Assembly (NCBI GenBank): GCA_023399455.1
Contig: JAEWPN010000190.1
Span: 1 to 27,912 of the forward strand
DNA: 27,912 bases
Reading direction: 5' to 3'
DNA from: Bacillota bacterium
GTDB taxonomy: Bacteria; Bacillota; Clostridia; Lachnospirales; Lachnospiraceae
Made by a program: the position numbers and the translations under genes. Numbering within the stretch: position 1 is the stretch's first letter; every line of letters starts with the position of its first letter. The notes below the pieces were generated by a model. That model was not told where the DNA came from. It was given only the letters and a program-made list of their open reading frames with translations, and made no database searches. This document shows positions 16,195 through 23,145 of this stretch, in pieces.

Positions 16195-16398
16195 TTATCG
16201 ATAGTCGTCCAAGCCCTGCTCCAAGGTAGGAACACTGCATGCTAACGGGGTTCTGGAACAGTCTGTACATCCCAAGGTCTGAACGTTTTTCGATTCTTCC
16301 TGAGAATTGTCTACATCCACGTTTATATGACCTATACCTTGGAGCATGCCGGAATCCAACATCTTTACAATATCGTCAATCATTGTTTTCTCGTCCAT
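16195..16398 (-). CDS. Unrecognised 67-aa Cys-containing protein of the split pfl operon
   Basis: I do not recognise this family. The gene lies between the core and radical-domain genes, with its own ribosome site (AAAGGGG) before ATG 16398, so it should be translated. Residues 7-31 align without gaps to residues 9-33 of the 81-aa radical subunit: 10 of 25 are identical (including Leu14, Asp15, Gly21, His24, Asn26, Val27, Val29, Asn31) and most others are conservative. The part that would carry RVSGYAV is absent. Instead there is a tail with Cys44, Cys47 and Cys54 (CTDCSRTPLAC). It looks like a radical-domain paralogue converted into a docking, protective or metal-binding accessory factor. 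Cys-rich small subunits are known in some other glycyl radical enzymes, but no homology to them is claimed. Confidence 0.8.
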   Translation of the reverse strand: MDEKTMIDDIVKMLDSGMLQGIGHINVDVDNSQEESKNVQTLGCTDCSRTPLACSVPTLEQGLDDYR

Positions 16399-16433
16399 AA
16401 CGAACCCCTTTCTTATTTCGCTTTATAATATAA

Positions 16434-18473
16434 TTAGCTATTTAAATCTAAATCGATGTCGCCTGCAAATACCTTATCCTCTTTACCGAGAGCTCCCGGG
16501 ACGATAGAGAAGGTATTAGAGATACCATCCTGTGCATCTTCGAAAGGAAGCTTTGCAACGGAAGACAGAGAGGCGATAGCACCATGTGTATCGCGTCCGT
16601 GCATCGGGTTAGCGCCGGGGGCGAAAGGCTGGCCTTTCTTACGTCCGTCCGGAGTGTTTCCGGTAGCCTTGCCGTAGGTTACATTAGAAGTAATTGTAAG
16701 TACGGACATGGTAGGAACCCCATTTCTGTAAGTGTGATGTCTTCTGATAGCAGTCATGAATTTGGAAACGATGTCGTGAGCAATCTTGTCTACGCGGTCA
16801 TCGTCGTTACCATATTTCGGGAAATCACCAGTGGTCTTGAAGTCTACGATGATTCCGTCTTCGTCTCTGATTACTTCAACCTTCGCATATTTGATTGCGG
16901 ATAAGGAATCGGCAACGATGGACAAGCCCGCGATACCAGTTGCGAAATAACGCTTTACATCCCTGTCATGAAGAGCCATCTGTGCTCTTTCATAGCAGTA
17001 TTTATCATGCATATAGTGGATAACGTTCAAAGTATTAACATATACGTCTGCCTGCCATTCCATCATATCTGAAAACTTTCCTATTACATCATCGTAATCA
17101 AGAACATCGCCTTCTATCTTGCGGTATTTCGGGCCGACCTGTTTCTTTGTCACTTCGTCTACACCGCCGTTCAAAGCATAGAGCAAACATTTTGCGAGGT
17201 TAGCACGTGCGCCGAAGAACTGCATTTCCTTACCGATTACCATGGAAGATACGCAGCATGCGATACCGTAATCATCCGCATGTGTCACTCTCATAAGGTC
17301 ATCGTTTTCATACTGTATGGAAGAAGTCTGAATAGACATTTTAGCGCAGTATCTCTTGAAGTTCTCAGGAAGTCTTGTGGACCAGAGAACAGTCAGGTTC
17401 GGTTCCGGAGAAGCACCTAAGGTAGTCAGTGTGTGTAAATAACGGAAAGAACTTTTCGATACCAGGTGACGTCCGTCAACACCAACACCGCCGATGGATT
17501 CTGTCACCCATACGGGGTCGCCTGCGAAAATCTGGTTGTACTCAGGAGTACGGGCGAATTTCACGCATCTTAACTTCATAATGAAGTGGTCAATAAATTC
17601 CTGAATCTGCTCTTCGGTAAAGGTTCCGTTTGCCAAGTCTCTTTCTGCGAAGCAGTCGATGAAGGTAGAAGTACGTCCGAGAGACATAGCAGCACCATTC
17701 TGCTCTTTTACCGCACATAAATATCCGAAGTAAGTCGCCTGAATAGCTTCTTTTACATTAGTAGCCGGATTGGAAATATCGCATCCGTAAGAAGCAGCCA
17801 TTTTTTTCATCATTTTAAGCGCTACGATCTGCTCGGAAATCTCTTCGCGAAGGCGCATAACATCATCGGTCATAACGCGTCCGGTAGAGTCCTTCTGAAC
17901 AAGTTTGTCTTCAATTAATCGGTCGATGCCGTATAAAGCGACACGTCTGTAATCGCCAATGATACGTCCGCGTCCGTAAGCATCTGGAAGTCCTGTGATA
18001 ATATGGGAAGAACGGCATGCTCTCATATCTTCGTTGTAAGCGTCGAAGCAGCCAGCATTGTGTGTTTTTCTATGAGTAGAGAAGAATTCGCTGATTTCGG
18101 GATCTACTTCGTAGCCGTTATCGGAGCAAGCTTTTTCTGCCATGCGGATACCGCCATAAGGCTGTAAAGAACGTTTGAACGGTTTGTCTGTCTGGAAACC
18201 GACGATCGTCTCTTTGCTCTTGTCCAAGTAACCCGGTCCGTGAGAAGTGATGGTGGATACAACCTTAGTGTCCATATCGAGAACACCGCCGGCTTCACGC
18301 TCTTTCTTCTGCAAATCAAGTACCATGTTCCATAAATCTTTTGTGTTTTGTGTAGCGTCAGCTAAAAAGGATTCATCTCCGTCATAAGGATGATAGTTTT
18401 TCTGGATGAAGTCGCGAACATTGACCTCATTTTCCCATTTGCCGCCTACAAAGTCTTTCCATTCTGGTCTCAT
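16434..18473 (-). CDS. pflB: Pyruvate formate-lyase catalytic core lacking the glycyl-radical domain
   Basis: This 679-aa protein converts pyruvate and CoA to acetyl-CoA and formate. It shows the PflB signature [19 protein letters not shown] and the catalytic pair Cys406-Cys407 in YGIACC, followed by [13 protein letters not shown]. It ends shortly after [18 protein letters not shown], where one-piece enzymes (about 760 aa) continue into the segment containing the radical Gly. Here the protein stops at a clean TAA, and that segment is the separate gene at 15901-16146; 679 plus 81 gives the usual total. AGGAGG lies nine bases before ATG 18473. The frame is intact with no sign of decay, so this is a natural split rather than a pseudogene. 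Confidence 0.96.
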   Translation of the reverse strand: MRPEWKDFVGGKWENEVNVRDFIQKNYHPYDGDESFLADATQNTKDLWNMVLDLQKKEREAGGVLDMDTKVVSTITSHGPGYLDKSKETIVGFQTDKPFKRSLQPYGGIRMAEKACSDNGYEVDPEISEFFSTHRKTHNAGCFDAYNEDMRACRSSHIITGLPDAYGRGRIIGDYRRVALYGIDRLIEDKLVQKDSTGRVMTDDVMRLREEISEQIVALKMMKKMAASYGCDISNPATNVKEAIQATYFGYLCAVKEQNGAAMSLGRTSTFIDCFAERDLANGTFTEEQIQEFIDHFIMKLRCVKFARTPEYNQIFAGDPVWVTESIGGVGVDGRHLVSKSSFRYLHTLTTLGASPEPNLTVLWSTRLPENFKRYCAKMSIQTSSIQYENDDLMRVTHADDYGIACCVSSMVIGKEMQFFGARANLAKCLLYALNGGVDEVTKKQVGPKYRKIEGDVLDYDDVIGKFSDMMEWQADVYVNTLNVIHYMHDKYCYERAQMALHDRDVKRYFATGIAGLSIVADSLSAIKYAKVEVIRDEDGIIVDFKTTGDFPKYGNDDDRVDKIAHDIVSKFMTAIRRHHTYRNGVPTMSVLTITSNVTYGKATGNTPDGRKKGQPFAPGANPMHGRDTHGAIASLSSVAKLPFEDAQDGISNTFSIVPGALGKEDKVFAGDIDLDLNS

Positions 18474-18531
18474 TTTAAATAAGCCTCCTACTTTGTTATA
18501 TGATTAGTTTTTTAATTATGCAATTCGGGCA

Positions 18532-18546
18532 CACTTATTATAAGTG
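18532..18546. promoter_or_regulatory. Palindrome over the pfl -10 box
   Basis: CACTTATTATAAGTG is a perfect 6+3+6 palindrome that contains the -10 hexamer of the pfl promoter. A protein bound here would exclude RNA polymerase, so it is a candidate repressor site. It may be partly a by-product of the -10 sequence. Confidence 0.45.
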
Positions 18547-18566
18547 AAAGCCTCTTGCTGAGTCAA
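18537..18566 (-). promoter_or_regulatory. Promoter of the split pfl operon
   Basis: On the minus strand TTGACT (18561-18566) and TATAAT (18537-18542) are spaced by 18 bases. The transcript would have a leader of about 55-60 bases before the core gene. This is a near-consensus, strong sigma-A-type promoter, as expected for an abundant fermentation enzyme. Confidence 0.8.
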
Positions 18567-18572
18567 GCGACG

Positions 18573-18596
18573 GAATGTACTTTTTTAGGTACATTC
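18573..18596. promoter_or_regulatory. Inverted repeat upstream of the pfl promoter
   Basis: GAATGTAC (18573-18580) and GTACATTC (18589-18596) are perfect 8-bp arms separated by eight bases, just upstream of the pfl -35 box. The position fits an activator site, or a shared site for the divergent DUF1858 gene. Confidence 0.5.
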
Positions 18597-18626
18597 ACAC
18601 GTTATGACAGTTTAAATATAAACTTT

Positions 18627-18645
18627 TTGTTAATATTATTAAGAA
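18627..18645. promoter_or_regulatory. Rex-like dyad in the divergent region
   Basis: TTGTTAA, five bases, TTAAGAA resembles the redox regulator Rex site TTGTTAA-N4-TTAACAA but has a spacer one base longer and one mismatch in the second arm. Rex controls pyruvate and NADH metabolism in many clostridia, so the location is sensible but the match is imperfect. Confidence 0.3.
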
Positions 18646-18656
18646 TTCGGAATAGG

Positions 18657-18685
18657 TTGCCAGAAGGAGGATAAAGTATTATACT
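18657..18685 (+). promoter_or_regulatory. Promoter of the DUF1858 gene
   Basis: TTGCCA (18657-18662) and TATACT (18680-18685) have a 17-base spacer, about 50 bases before the start codon. Confidence 0.65.
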
Positions 18686-18735
18686 ATTAGTAGTTTTCCC
18701 AGAAAACATTTTTTATACAAAAGGAGGTAGAAAAG

Positions 18736-18927
18736 ATGGCAGAGATAACTAAGGATATGACAATTGGTGAAATATTGAGAATAAATCCTAATGTGGCACC
18801 TATTCTTATGGAAATAGGAATGCACTGCTTAGGTTGTCCTTCCGCTCAGGGAGAAACATTGGAAGAAGCAGCTATGGTTCATGGCATACAAATAGATGAC
18901 CTGATGGAAAAAGTTGCAGCGGTATAA
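18736..18927 (+). CDS. DUF1858 putative redox-disulfide protein
   Basis: This 63-aa protein consists of one DUF1858 domain, the type often called hybrid-cluster-protein-associated redox disulfide domain. It starts with [20 protein letters not shown] and carries a C-x2-C pair (Cys31 and Cys34 in HCLGCPSA) followed by ETLEEAA. The Cys pair may form a reversible disulfide or contact a metal centre; its biochemical role is not established to my knowledge. AAAGGAGG precedes ATG 18736. It is divergent from the pfl operon and may share its redox control. A bidirectional terminator follows. Confidence 0.92.
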   Translation: MAEITKDMTIGEILRINPNVAPILMEIGMHCLGCPSAQGETLEEAAMVHGIQIDDLMEKVAAV

Positions 18928-18939
18928 AGTTCATATGAA

Positions 18940-18973
18940 AAAGAGGTGTGCCGGTAATCCGATACACCTCTTT
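18940..18973. terminator. Bidirectional terminator between DUF1858 gene and mecA
   Basis: AAAGAGGTGT (18940-18949) pairs with ACACCTCTTT (18964-18973), with extra GG/CC pairing in the loop. T-rich tails occur on both sides, which suits the two converging genes. Confidence 0.85.
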
Positions 18974-18982
18974 CATTTGTAC

Positions 18983-19765
18983 TTATATTTGACTTAGCGA
19001 CTGTATGGCATTATTTTTTATAATGGGTTCAAAATGTTCTTCCAAATATGCTTCACTAGCCAGAGCATATTTTTCACTGGTTCCGTATTCGGATAAAATA
19101 TTACATATTTTGTTAAATTCAACCGGAGTATGACTGCCTTTTGCTACTAACAGCACATAACGGCGATTGGTGTCATTTTTGTATAGAGAATTGCTTCCGC
19201 TGTAGTTTGGGGCCAGCACGTGAGAAATCCGAGCAACCACGCCGAGGGAATCGAAGGAGAAGATTCTGGTCAAGTCCTGATTCTCATGAATGGAGAAATC
19301 CGGTTTCCTGGCGACTTTCTTTTGCGATCTGTCTGGATTCGCAGTAACTTCATCCGTATCTTCCTGCGCGCCTGAAAATTTACCATCGTGAATCTTTTTG
19401 AACAAATCAAGTACGTCATCCGCACCTTCGGAAAGACTGTCTATCATTTCATCGAGTTCTTCTTCCGTATCGTGAACTGAAGGAGCAAATTTGGAAAAAC
19501 GCGTATCCAGTTCTTCCGGGTCCTCCACCTTTGTAATGATAAGAACGATACAGTCTGAATTCAGTGGAATTGCTTCTATCATCAGCGGAATATCCTCAGC
19601 CTCGAATCCAAATTCAAAGGATGCTTGCTGCATCATATCTCGAAACAGATTTTTCGCTTTTTCGGTTCCGTATGCGAGTTCACTGATCTTTAATTCACGG
19701 TCGGCTAAATCTTCTCTGGTAAGTGTACAGCGAATCTGATGGTCGTTAACTTTTTCAATTTTCAT
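18983..19765 (-). CDS. mecA: Adaptor protein MecA
   Basis: This 260-aa cytoplasmic adaptor delivers substrates to the ClpC-ClpP protease; in Bacillus it controls competence (ComK) and other regulators. The N-terminal substrate-binding domain begins with MKIEKVNDHQIRCTLTREDL and contains ELAYGTEKAKNLFRDMMQQA, typical of the family. An acidic linker (about 90-150) leads to the C-terminal ClpC-binding domain (about 165-255). Length agrees with Lachnospiraceae and Clostridium forms. It is monocistronic with its own promoter at 19862-19890, and it converges with the DUF1858 gene. Confidence 0.93.
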   Translation of the reverse strand: MKIEKVNDHQIRCTLTREDLADRELKISELAYGTEKAKNLFRDMMQQASFEFGFEAEDIPLMIEAIPLNSDCIVLIITKVEDPEELDTRFSKFAPSVHDTEEELDEMIDSLSEGADDVLDLFKKIHDGKFSGAQEDTDEVTANPDRSQKKVARKPDFSIHENQDLTRIFSFDSLGVVARISHVLAPNYSGSNSLYKNDTNRRYVLLVAKGSHTPVEFNKICNILSEYGTSEKYALASEAYLEEHFEPIIKNNAIQSLSQI

Positions 19766-19861
19766 GTTATCACATCCTTACTATAAGATACTGCCATTGT
19801 TTTATCTTGTGACTAACCTGAACCTATTAACCCTAAAGAATAATACTTTACAGTTAAATGT

Positions 19862-19890
19862 ATATTATACTTAACGTAAGTTTAAGTCAA
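19862..19890 (-). promoter_or_regulatory. Promoter of mecA
   Basis: On the minus strand TTGACT (19885-19890) and TAATAT (19862-19867) are 17 bases apart; an overlapping TATAAT gives 15. The spacer contains the dyad ACTTAACGTAAGT (partly palindromic), a possible operator. The leader is about 90 bases. Confidence 0.65.
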
Positions 19891-19950
19891 TAGAGTTGAT
19901 TCAGTGTTTAAAAAATTTTAATAAAAAATGGATTTTCTTTCAAGTTTTAC

Positions 19951-19979
19951 TTGAAATATCCGGAAAAACTGGTTATAAT
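19951..19979 (+). promoter_or_regulatory. Strong orphan promoter
   Basis: TTGAAA (19951-19956) and TATAAT (19974-19979) have an exact 17-base spacer. The next real gene starts almost 590 bases downstream and has its own -10 element, so this promoter should make a long leader, a small RNA, or the message of a lost gene. Confidence 0.65.
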
Positions 19980-20253
19980 TACTACTGCGGGATGTCTCCG
20001 GATAATTAGTATCGAAAGGAGGCATGGCAGTTTTATATATTTATTGTATCATTTTAAAGCATATATTGGAATATCTTTCACAGATTTAATAGTGATTTAA
20101 TATTTCAATTCTTATCCTTCTATCTTATAGTATGGAGGATGTCTTACAAGCTTATGTGCTTGTCCGTCAAATAAAATTTTCCAACTAATTTTCACAATAT
20201 TATAATTCGCATGTAGTTTTTTTAACAGGACAATTTTATTTTTATACCATTTA

Positions 20254-20528
20254 TTTGATACGCGTCCAGACATTCCGTCACTGTCTATTATCGTCAATTT
20301 ATCAAAAAGTATAAGAAAATTTATAAAAAATATATCACGGTTTTGCTGTTGGTCATACAAACGGTAACAATAATTCTCTGCGCAAAGATAAGCTTAGGCT
20401 TTGTTGCATCAAACAGGAAGACCCCCGAGACTGTAAGGTGCAGTGAAATAGGTGCCGAAAGAAACAAAATAAAAAGCCGACAAAAAAGTATTAAAAAGTC
20501 AAATTTGGTAATGACGGTATTAGAATAG
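20254..20528 (+). pseudogene. Possible remnant of a small single-pass membrane protein gene
   Basis: An open frame without a convincing start encodes a Lys/Tyr-rich stretch (QFIKKYKKIYKKY), a hydrophobic helix (TVLLLVIQTVTIILCAKI) and a short charged tail, ending at TAG 20526-20528. The basic segment before a single membrane helix looks like the N-terminus of a small membrane-anchored wall protein. The expected extracellular domain is absent. Decay of a gene once driven by the promoter at 19951-19979 is an inference. Confidence 0.3.
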
Positions 20529-20530
20529 TT

Positions 20531-20539
20531 TGTTATAAT
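20531..20539 (+). promoter_or_regulatory. Extended -10 promoter for the GH18 gene
   Basis: TGTTATAAT (TGn plus perfect TATAAT) lies 29 bases before ATG 20568; a weak -35 TGACGG (20512-20517) is 16 bases upstream. Confidence 0.6.
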
Positions 20540-20567
20540 AAAGGACGATTGGAAGGGAGCTGGTTAA

Positions 20568-22262
20568 ATGAAGAAATTGATTCCGGTAATAACTGCGGTC
20601 GTCCTTATTATCGTGGTTATTGCAATAAGCGTTGGTATAAAAATTGCGGATAAATACTCGTATTCGAAGGAGAGGGAGAATCTCGACGAATATTTTTCTA
20701 TAGAGAGCGCCGACGAGGTGCCTATCGTTTTGCAGGACGAGCTGATCGAGGAATCTGCCAGGCTGATCGAGGGAACATATTACCTCGATTTGGCGACGGT
20801 TCACAAATACTTTAATGACAGATTTTACCAGGATGAGAACGAAGGCTTGCTGCTGCTTACCCTGCCGCAGGAGACGGTGCGAAGTGAAATAGGCTCTTCT
20901 CAGTACAGCACGTCAGCCGGCGATGTTTCCGAGGAATATGTCATTTCCAGATACGAAGGAGATACCTTCTATATAGCTATAGACTATGTGAAAAAATATG
21001 CCAATTTTTCATATGAAACCTTTACGGATCCGAACCGTATGCAAATTTATACGAAGTGGGAGGAACGTAAGACGGCGCAGCTTATCAAGGATACGGCAGT
21101 GCGCTATCAGGGCGGAGTCAAGAGTCCGATTTTAAAGGATGTGGCTGAGGGTGACACTGTGGTAGTCATCGAGGAAATGGAAAAATGGAGCAAGGTAAAG
21201 ACTTCTGATGCCTTTATCGGTTATGTGGAGAACAAGCAGCTGGATAATTACGGTTCCCTGTCGCCTATTCCGGTTACGGACTATGAGGAGCCGGTATATA
21301 CGAATATTTCCAAGCCCTATAAAATCAATTTGGCATGGCATGCCGTTGCAGGAACTGCGGGTAATGACACACTCGATTCCGCTTTGGCGGGAACCAAGGG
21401 AATCAATACGATTTCGCCTACATGGTTCGCGCTAAGCGATAATGACGGGAACTTTACCAGCTTTGCTACCAAGGATTATGTGACAAAAGCGCATGAGCAG
21501 GGAATTGAGGTATGGGGACTTATAGATAACTTTACTAATAAGGAAACGGTAGACACGTACGAGGTCTTATCCTATACGAGCAAACGCACCTATCTCATTG
21601 AAAATTTGATAAGTACGACTCTGGAATATGGCTTGGACGGAATCAATGTGGACTTCGAGGAAATCAGTCAGGATGCGGGCGATCATTTCATACAGTTTAT
21701 CAGGGAACTGTCTGTTGCCTGCAGAGCTAATGGAATAGTGCTTTCGGTGGATAATTATGTTCCGACAGGCTATACGGACCATTATGACAGGGCGGAGCAG
21801 GGAGTTGTGGCGGACTATGTAGTCATCATGGGCTACGATGAATATTATAAGGGAAGTTCCGAAGCAGGCAGTGTAGCCTCCATCGGGTTTGTGGAGAATG
21901 GGATCAAGAAGACGGTGGAGCAGGTTCCTCCCGAAAAGGTAATCAACGCAATTCCTTTCTACACGAGAATATGGGAAACAAAGGGAGCCGAACTTACCAG
22001 TCAGGCGGTGGGAATGGATCTTGCGGAGGAATTCGTGTTAAATCATAACATCGAGACGAGGTGGGATGAGGAGACCTGTCAAAACTACGGAGAGATACAA
22101 GAAGGTGACAGCTTCTATCAGGTATGGCTGGAGGACGAGCAGTCCATAGAGGTCAAGTTAAACATTATGCAGAAGTATAATATCGCCGGCGTAGCCGAGT
22201 GGAAATTGGGATTCGAGAAAGCATCTGTATGGGATGTGATCGGGAATTACCTGAACCAATAG
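20568..22262 (+). CDS. Membrane-anchored GH18-family hydrolase with SH3 domain
   Basis: This 564-aa protein is predicted to act on the cell wall or spore cortex peptidoglycan outside the membrane. An N-terminal hydrophobic anchor (about 5-27) has no clear cleavage site. A stalk domain resembling copper-amine-oxidase N-terminal repeats follows (about 40-165), then a bacterial SH3 domain (about 170-225) and a GH18 barrel (about 245-560). The catalytic motif is DGINVDFE, with Asp362 and the proton donor Glu364. Asn360 stands where chitinases have the first Asp of DxDxE, as seen in YaaH/YdhD-like spore enzymes. GGAAGGGA lies upstream of ATG 20568. It precedes a CwlD-like amidase, which supports a wall-remodelling function rather than chitin breakdown. 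Confidence 0.9.
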   Translation: MKKLIPVITAVVLIIVVIAISVGIKIADKYSYSKERENLDEYFSIESADEVPIVLQDELIEESARLIEGTYYLDLATVHKYFNDRFYQDENEGLLLLTLPQETVRSEIGSSQYSTSAGDVSEEYVISRYEGDTFYIAIDYVKKYANFSYETFTDPNRMQIYTKWEERKTAQLIKDTAVRYQGGVKSPILKDVAEGDTVVVIEEMEKWSKVKTSDAFIGYVENKQLDNYGSLSPIPVTDYEEPVYTNISKPYKINLAWHAVAGTAGNDTLDSALAGTKGINTISPTWFALSDNDGNFTSFATKDYVTKAHEQGIEVWGLIDNFTNKETVDTYEVLSYTSKRTYLIENLISTTLEYGLDGINVDFEEISQDAGDHFIQFIRELSVACRANGIVLSVDNYVPTGYTDHYDRAEQGVVADYVVIMGYDEYYKGSSEAGSVASIGFVENGIKKTVEQVPPEKVINAIPFYTRIWETKGAELTSQAVGMDLAEEFVLNHNIETRWDEETCQNYGEIQEGDSFYQVWLEDEQSIEVKLNIMQKYNIAGVAEWKLGFEKASVWDVIGNYLNQ

Positions 22263-22315
22263 AAAGTGTTCATTTTTCTTTCTTATATTTCATAGATTGA
22301 AGTAACGGCAGGAAT

Positions 22316-23056
22316 ATGAGCGGGATATCAATGATAGATGAAAAACAGAAAAAAATTTTAAGTATTGTGATGGCGGTAATTCTCCTGGTGTCAATGTATT
22401 TTGTGGCAAGGGAGAGTGCCGCCTATGTTAATGCGGACAAAGTTATCTCGGGGAAAGGAGGGGACAGCTCCGAGGAAATCTGTGTCGTCATCGATGCGGG
22501 GCACGGAGGAGCGGATCCGGGTAAGGTAGGAATTAATGGAGCCTTGGAAAAGGATCTGAATCTTCAAATCGCCAATCGCTTGAAGAAATTCCTCGAAGCG
22601 CAGGACATAAAAGTAGTTATGACGAGGACGGACGAGGGCGGCCTGTATGATGAGAATGCTTCCAATAAAAAGGTTCAGGACATGAAGCGGCGGATTGCTA
22701 TTATTGAAGAGGCTCAGCCGAAAATTGTGGTAAGTATTCATCAGAATAGTTATCAGGAAGAATATGTCCACGGTGCTCAGGTTTTCTATTATACCGGCAG
22801 TGAAACGGGGAAGGCGCTTGCGAAGCTGATACAAAACCGTTTTGTGATTAATCTGGACCCCGAAAATAAGCGGGAAGCAAAGGCAAATGACAGTTATTAC
22901 CTATTAAAAAAGACATCGGTTCCTATTGTTATCGTGGAGTGCGGATTTCTCTCCAATAGAGAAGAGGCGGAGAAGCTGAAAACGGAGGTTTATCAGGAAA
23001 AGGCGGCTTGGGCGGTACATATGGGGGTATTGCAGTACCTGAATTCACAAAAATAG
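22316..23056 (+). CDS. N-acetylmuramoyl-L-alanine amidase, CwlD-like
   Basis: This zinc amidase of about 246 aa cleaves the bond between muramic acid and the peptide stem. One transmembrane segment (about 14-31) places the catalytic domain outside. The Amidase_3 zinc and catalytic residues are all present: His63 (DAGHGGADPG), Glu78, His142 (SIHQNS) and Glu208 (VECGFLSN). Size and single-domain layout match CwlD, the enzyme that starts muramic-delta-lactam formation in spore cortex, but vegetative amidases share the domain. Two starts are possible: ATG 22316 (AGGA close upstream) and ATG 22331 (GGGA six bases upstream), differing by five residues. It follows the GH18 gene by 53 bases. Confidence 0.9.
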   Translation: MSGISMIDEKQKKILSIVMAVILLVSMYFVARESAAYVNADKVISGKGGDSSEEICVVIDAGHGGADPGKVGINGALEKDLNLQIANRLKKFLEAQDIKVVMTRTDEGGLYDENASNKKVQDMKRRIAIIEEAQPKIVVSIHQNSYQEEYVHGAQVFYYTGSETGKALAKLIQNRFVINLDPENKREAKANDSYYLLKKTSVPIVIVECGFLSNREEAEKLKTEVYQEKAAWAVHMGVLQYLNSQK

Positions 23057-23122
23057 AAATGGCGGTCTCCCTGTTGTTGCAATTTACCATACATAAATAG
23101 AGACAAAAAAAAACGATTGTGG

Positions 23123-23128
23123 TATACT
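23123..23128 (+). promoter_or_regulatory. -10 box upstream of tsaC
   Basis: TATACT lies 18 bases before ATG 23146, so the leader would be very short. The -35 region (GAGACA, 23100-23105) is a weak match. It would separate the tsaC operon from the amidase gene. Confidence 0.4.
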
Positions 23129-23145
23129 ATACGGGGTGAACTTAA

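Larger units (their letters stand above)
19891..20567. other. Gene-poor gap between mecA promoter and GH18 gene
   Basis: No gene can be supported across this stretch. It is strongly AT-rich. It holds an unassigned strong promoter (19951-19979), a ribosome-site-like AAAGGAGG (20016-20023) one base before an ATG, and a decayed reading frame near 20255-20528. Short frames on both strands lack good starts. Confidence 0.6.

Noticed and set aside
16147..16433. A frameshifted or internally stopped one-piece pflB
   Set aside because: Core, 67-aa and 81-aa genes each have a proper ribosome site and clean stop. The 287 bases between core and radical gene encode a different protein and not the missing linker. 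A single frameshift cannot rejoin them.
20016..20090. 21-codon frame starting one base after AAAGGAGG
   Set aside because: The distance from ribosome site to ATG is too short for efficient initiation and the peptide has no notable feature. It may be the leftover of a former start region.
20112..20360. 82-aa minus-strand open frame in the gap
   Set aside because: No ribosome site precedes its ATG, the product has no recognisable motif, and the AT-rich composition makes chance frames likely.
20380..20480. T-box or other riboswitch ahead of the GH18 gene
   Set aside because: No T-box consensus, specifier-type stem or terminator/antiterminator pair was found before the promoter at 20531.
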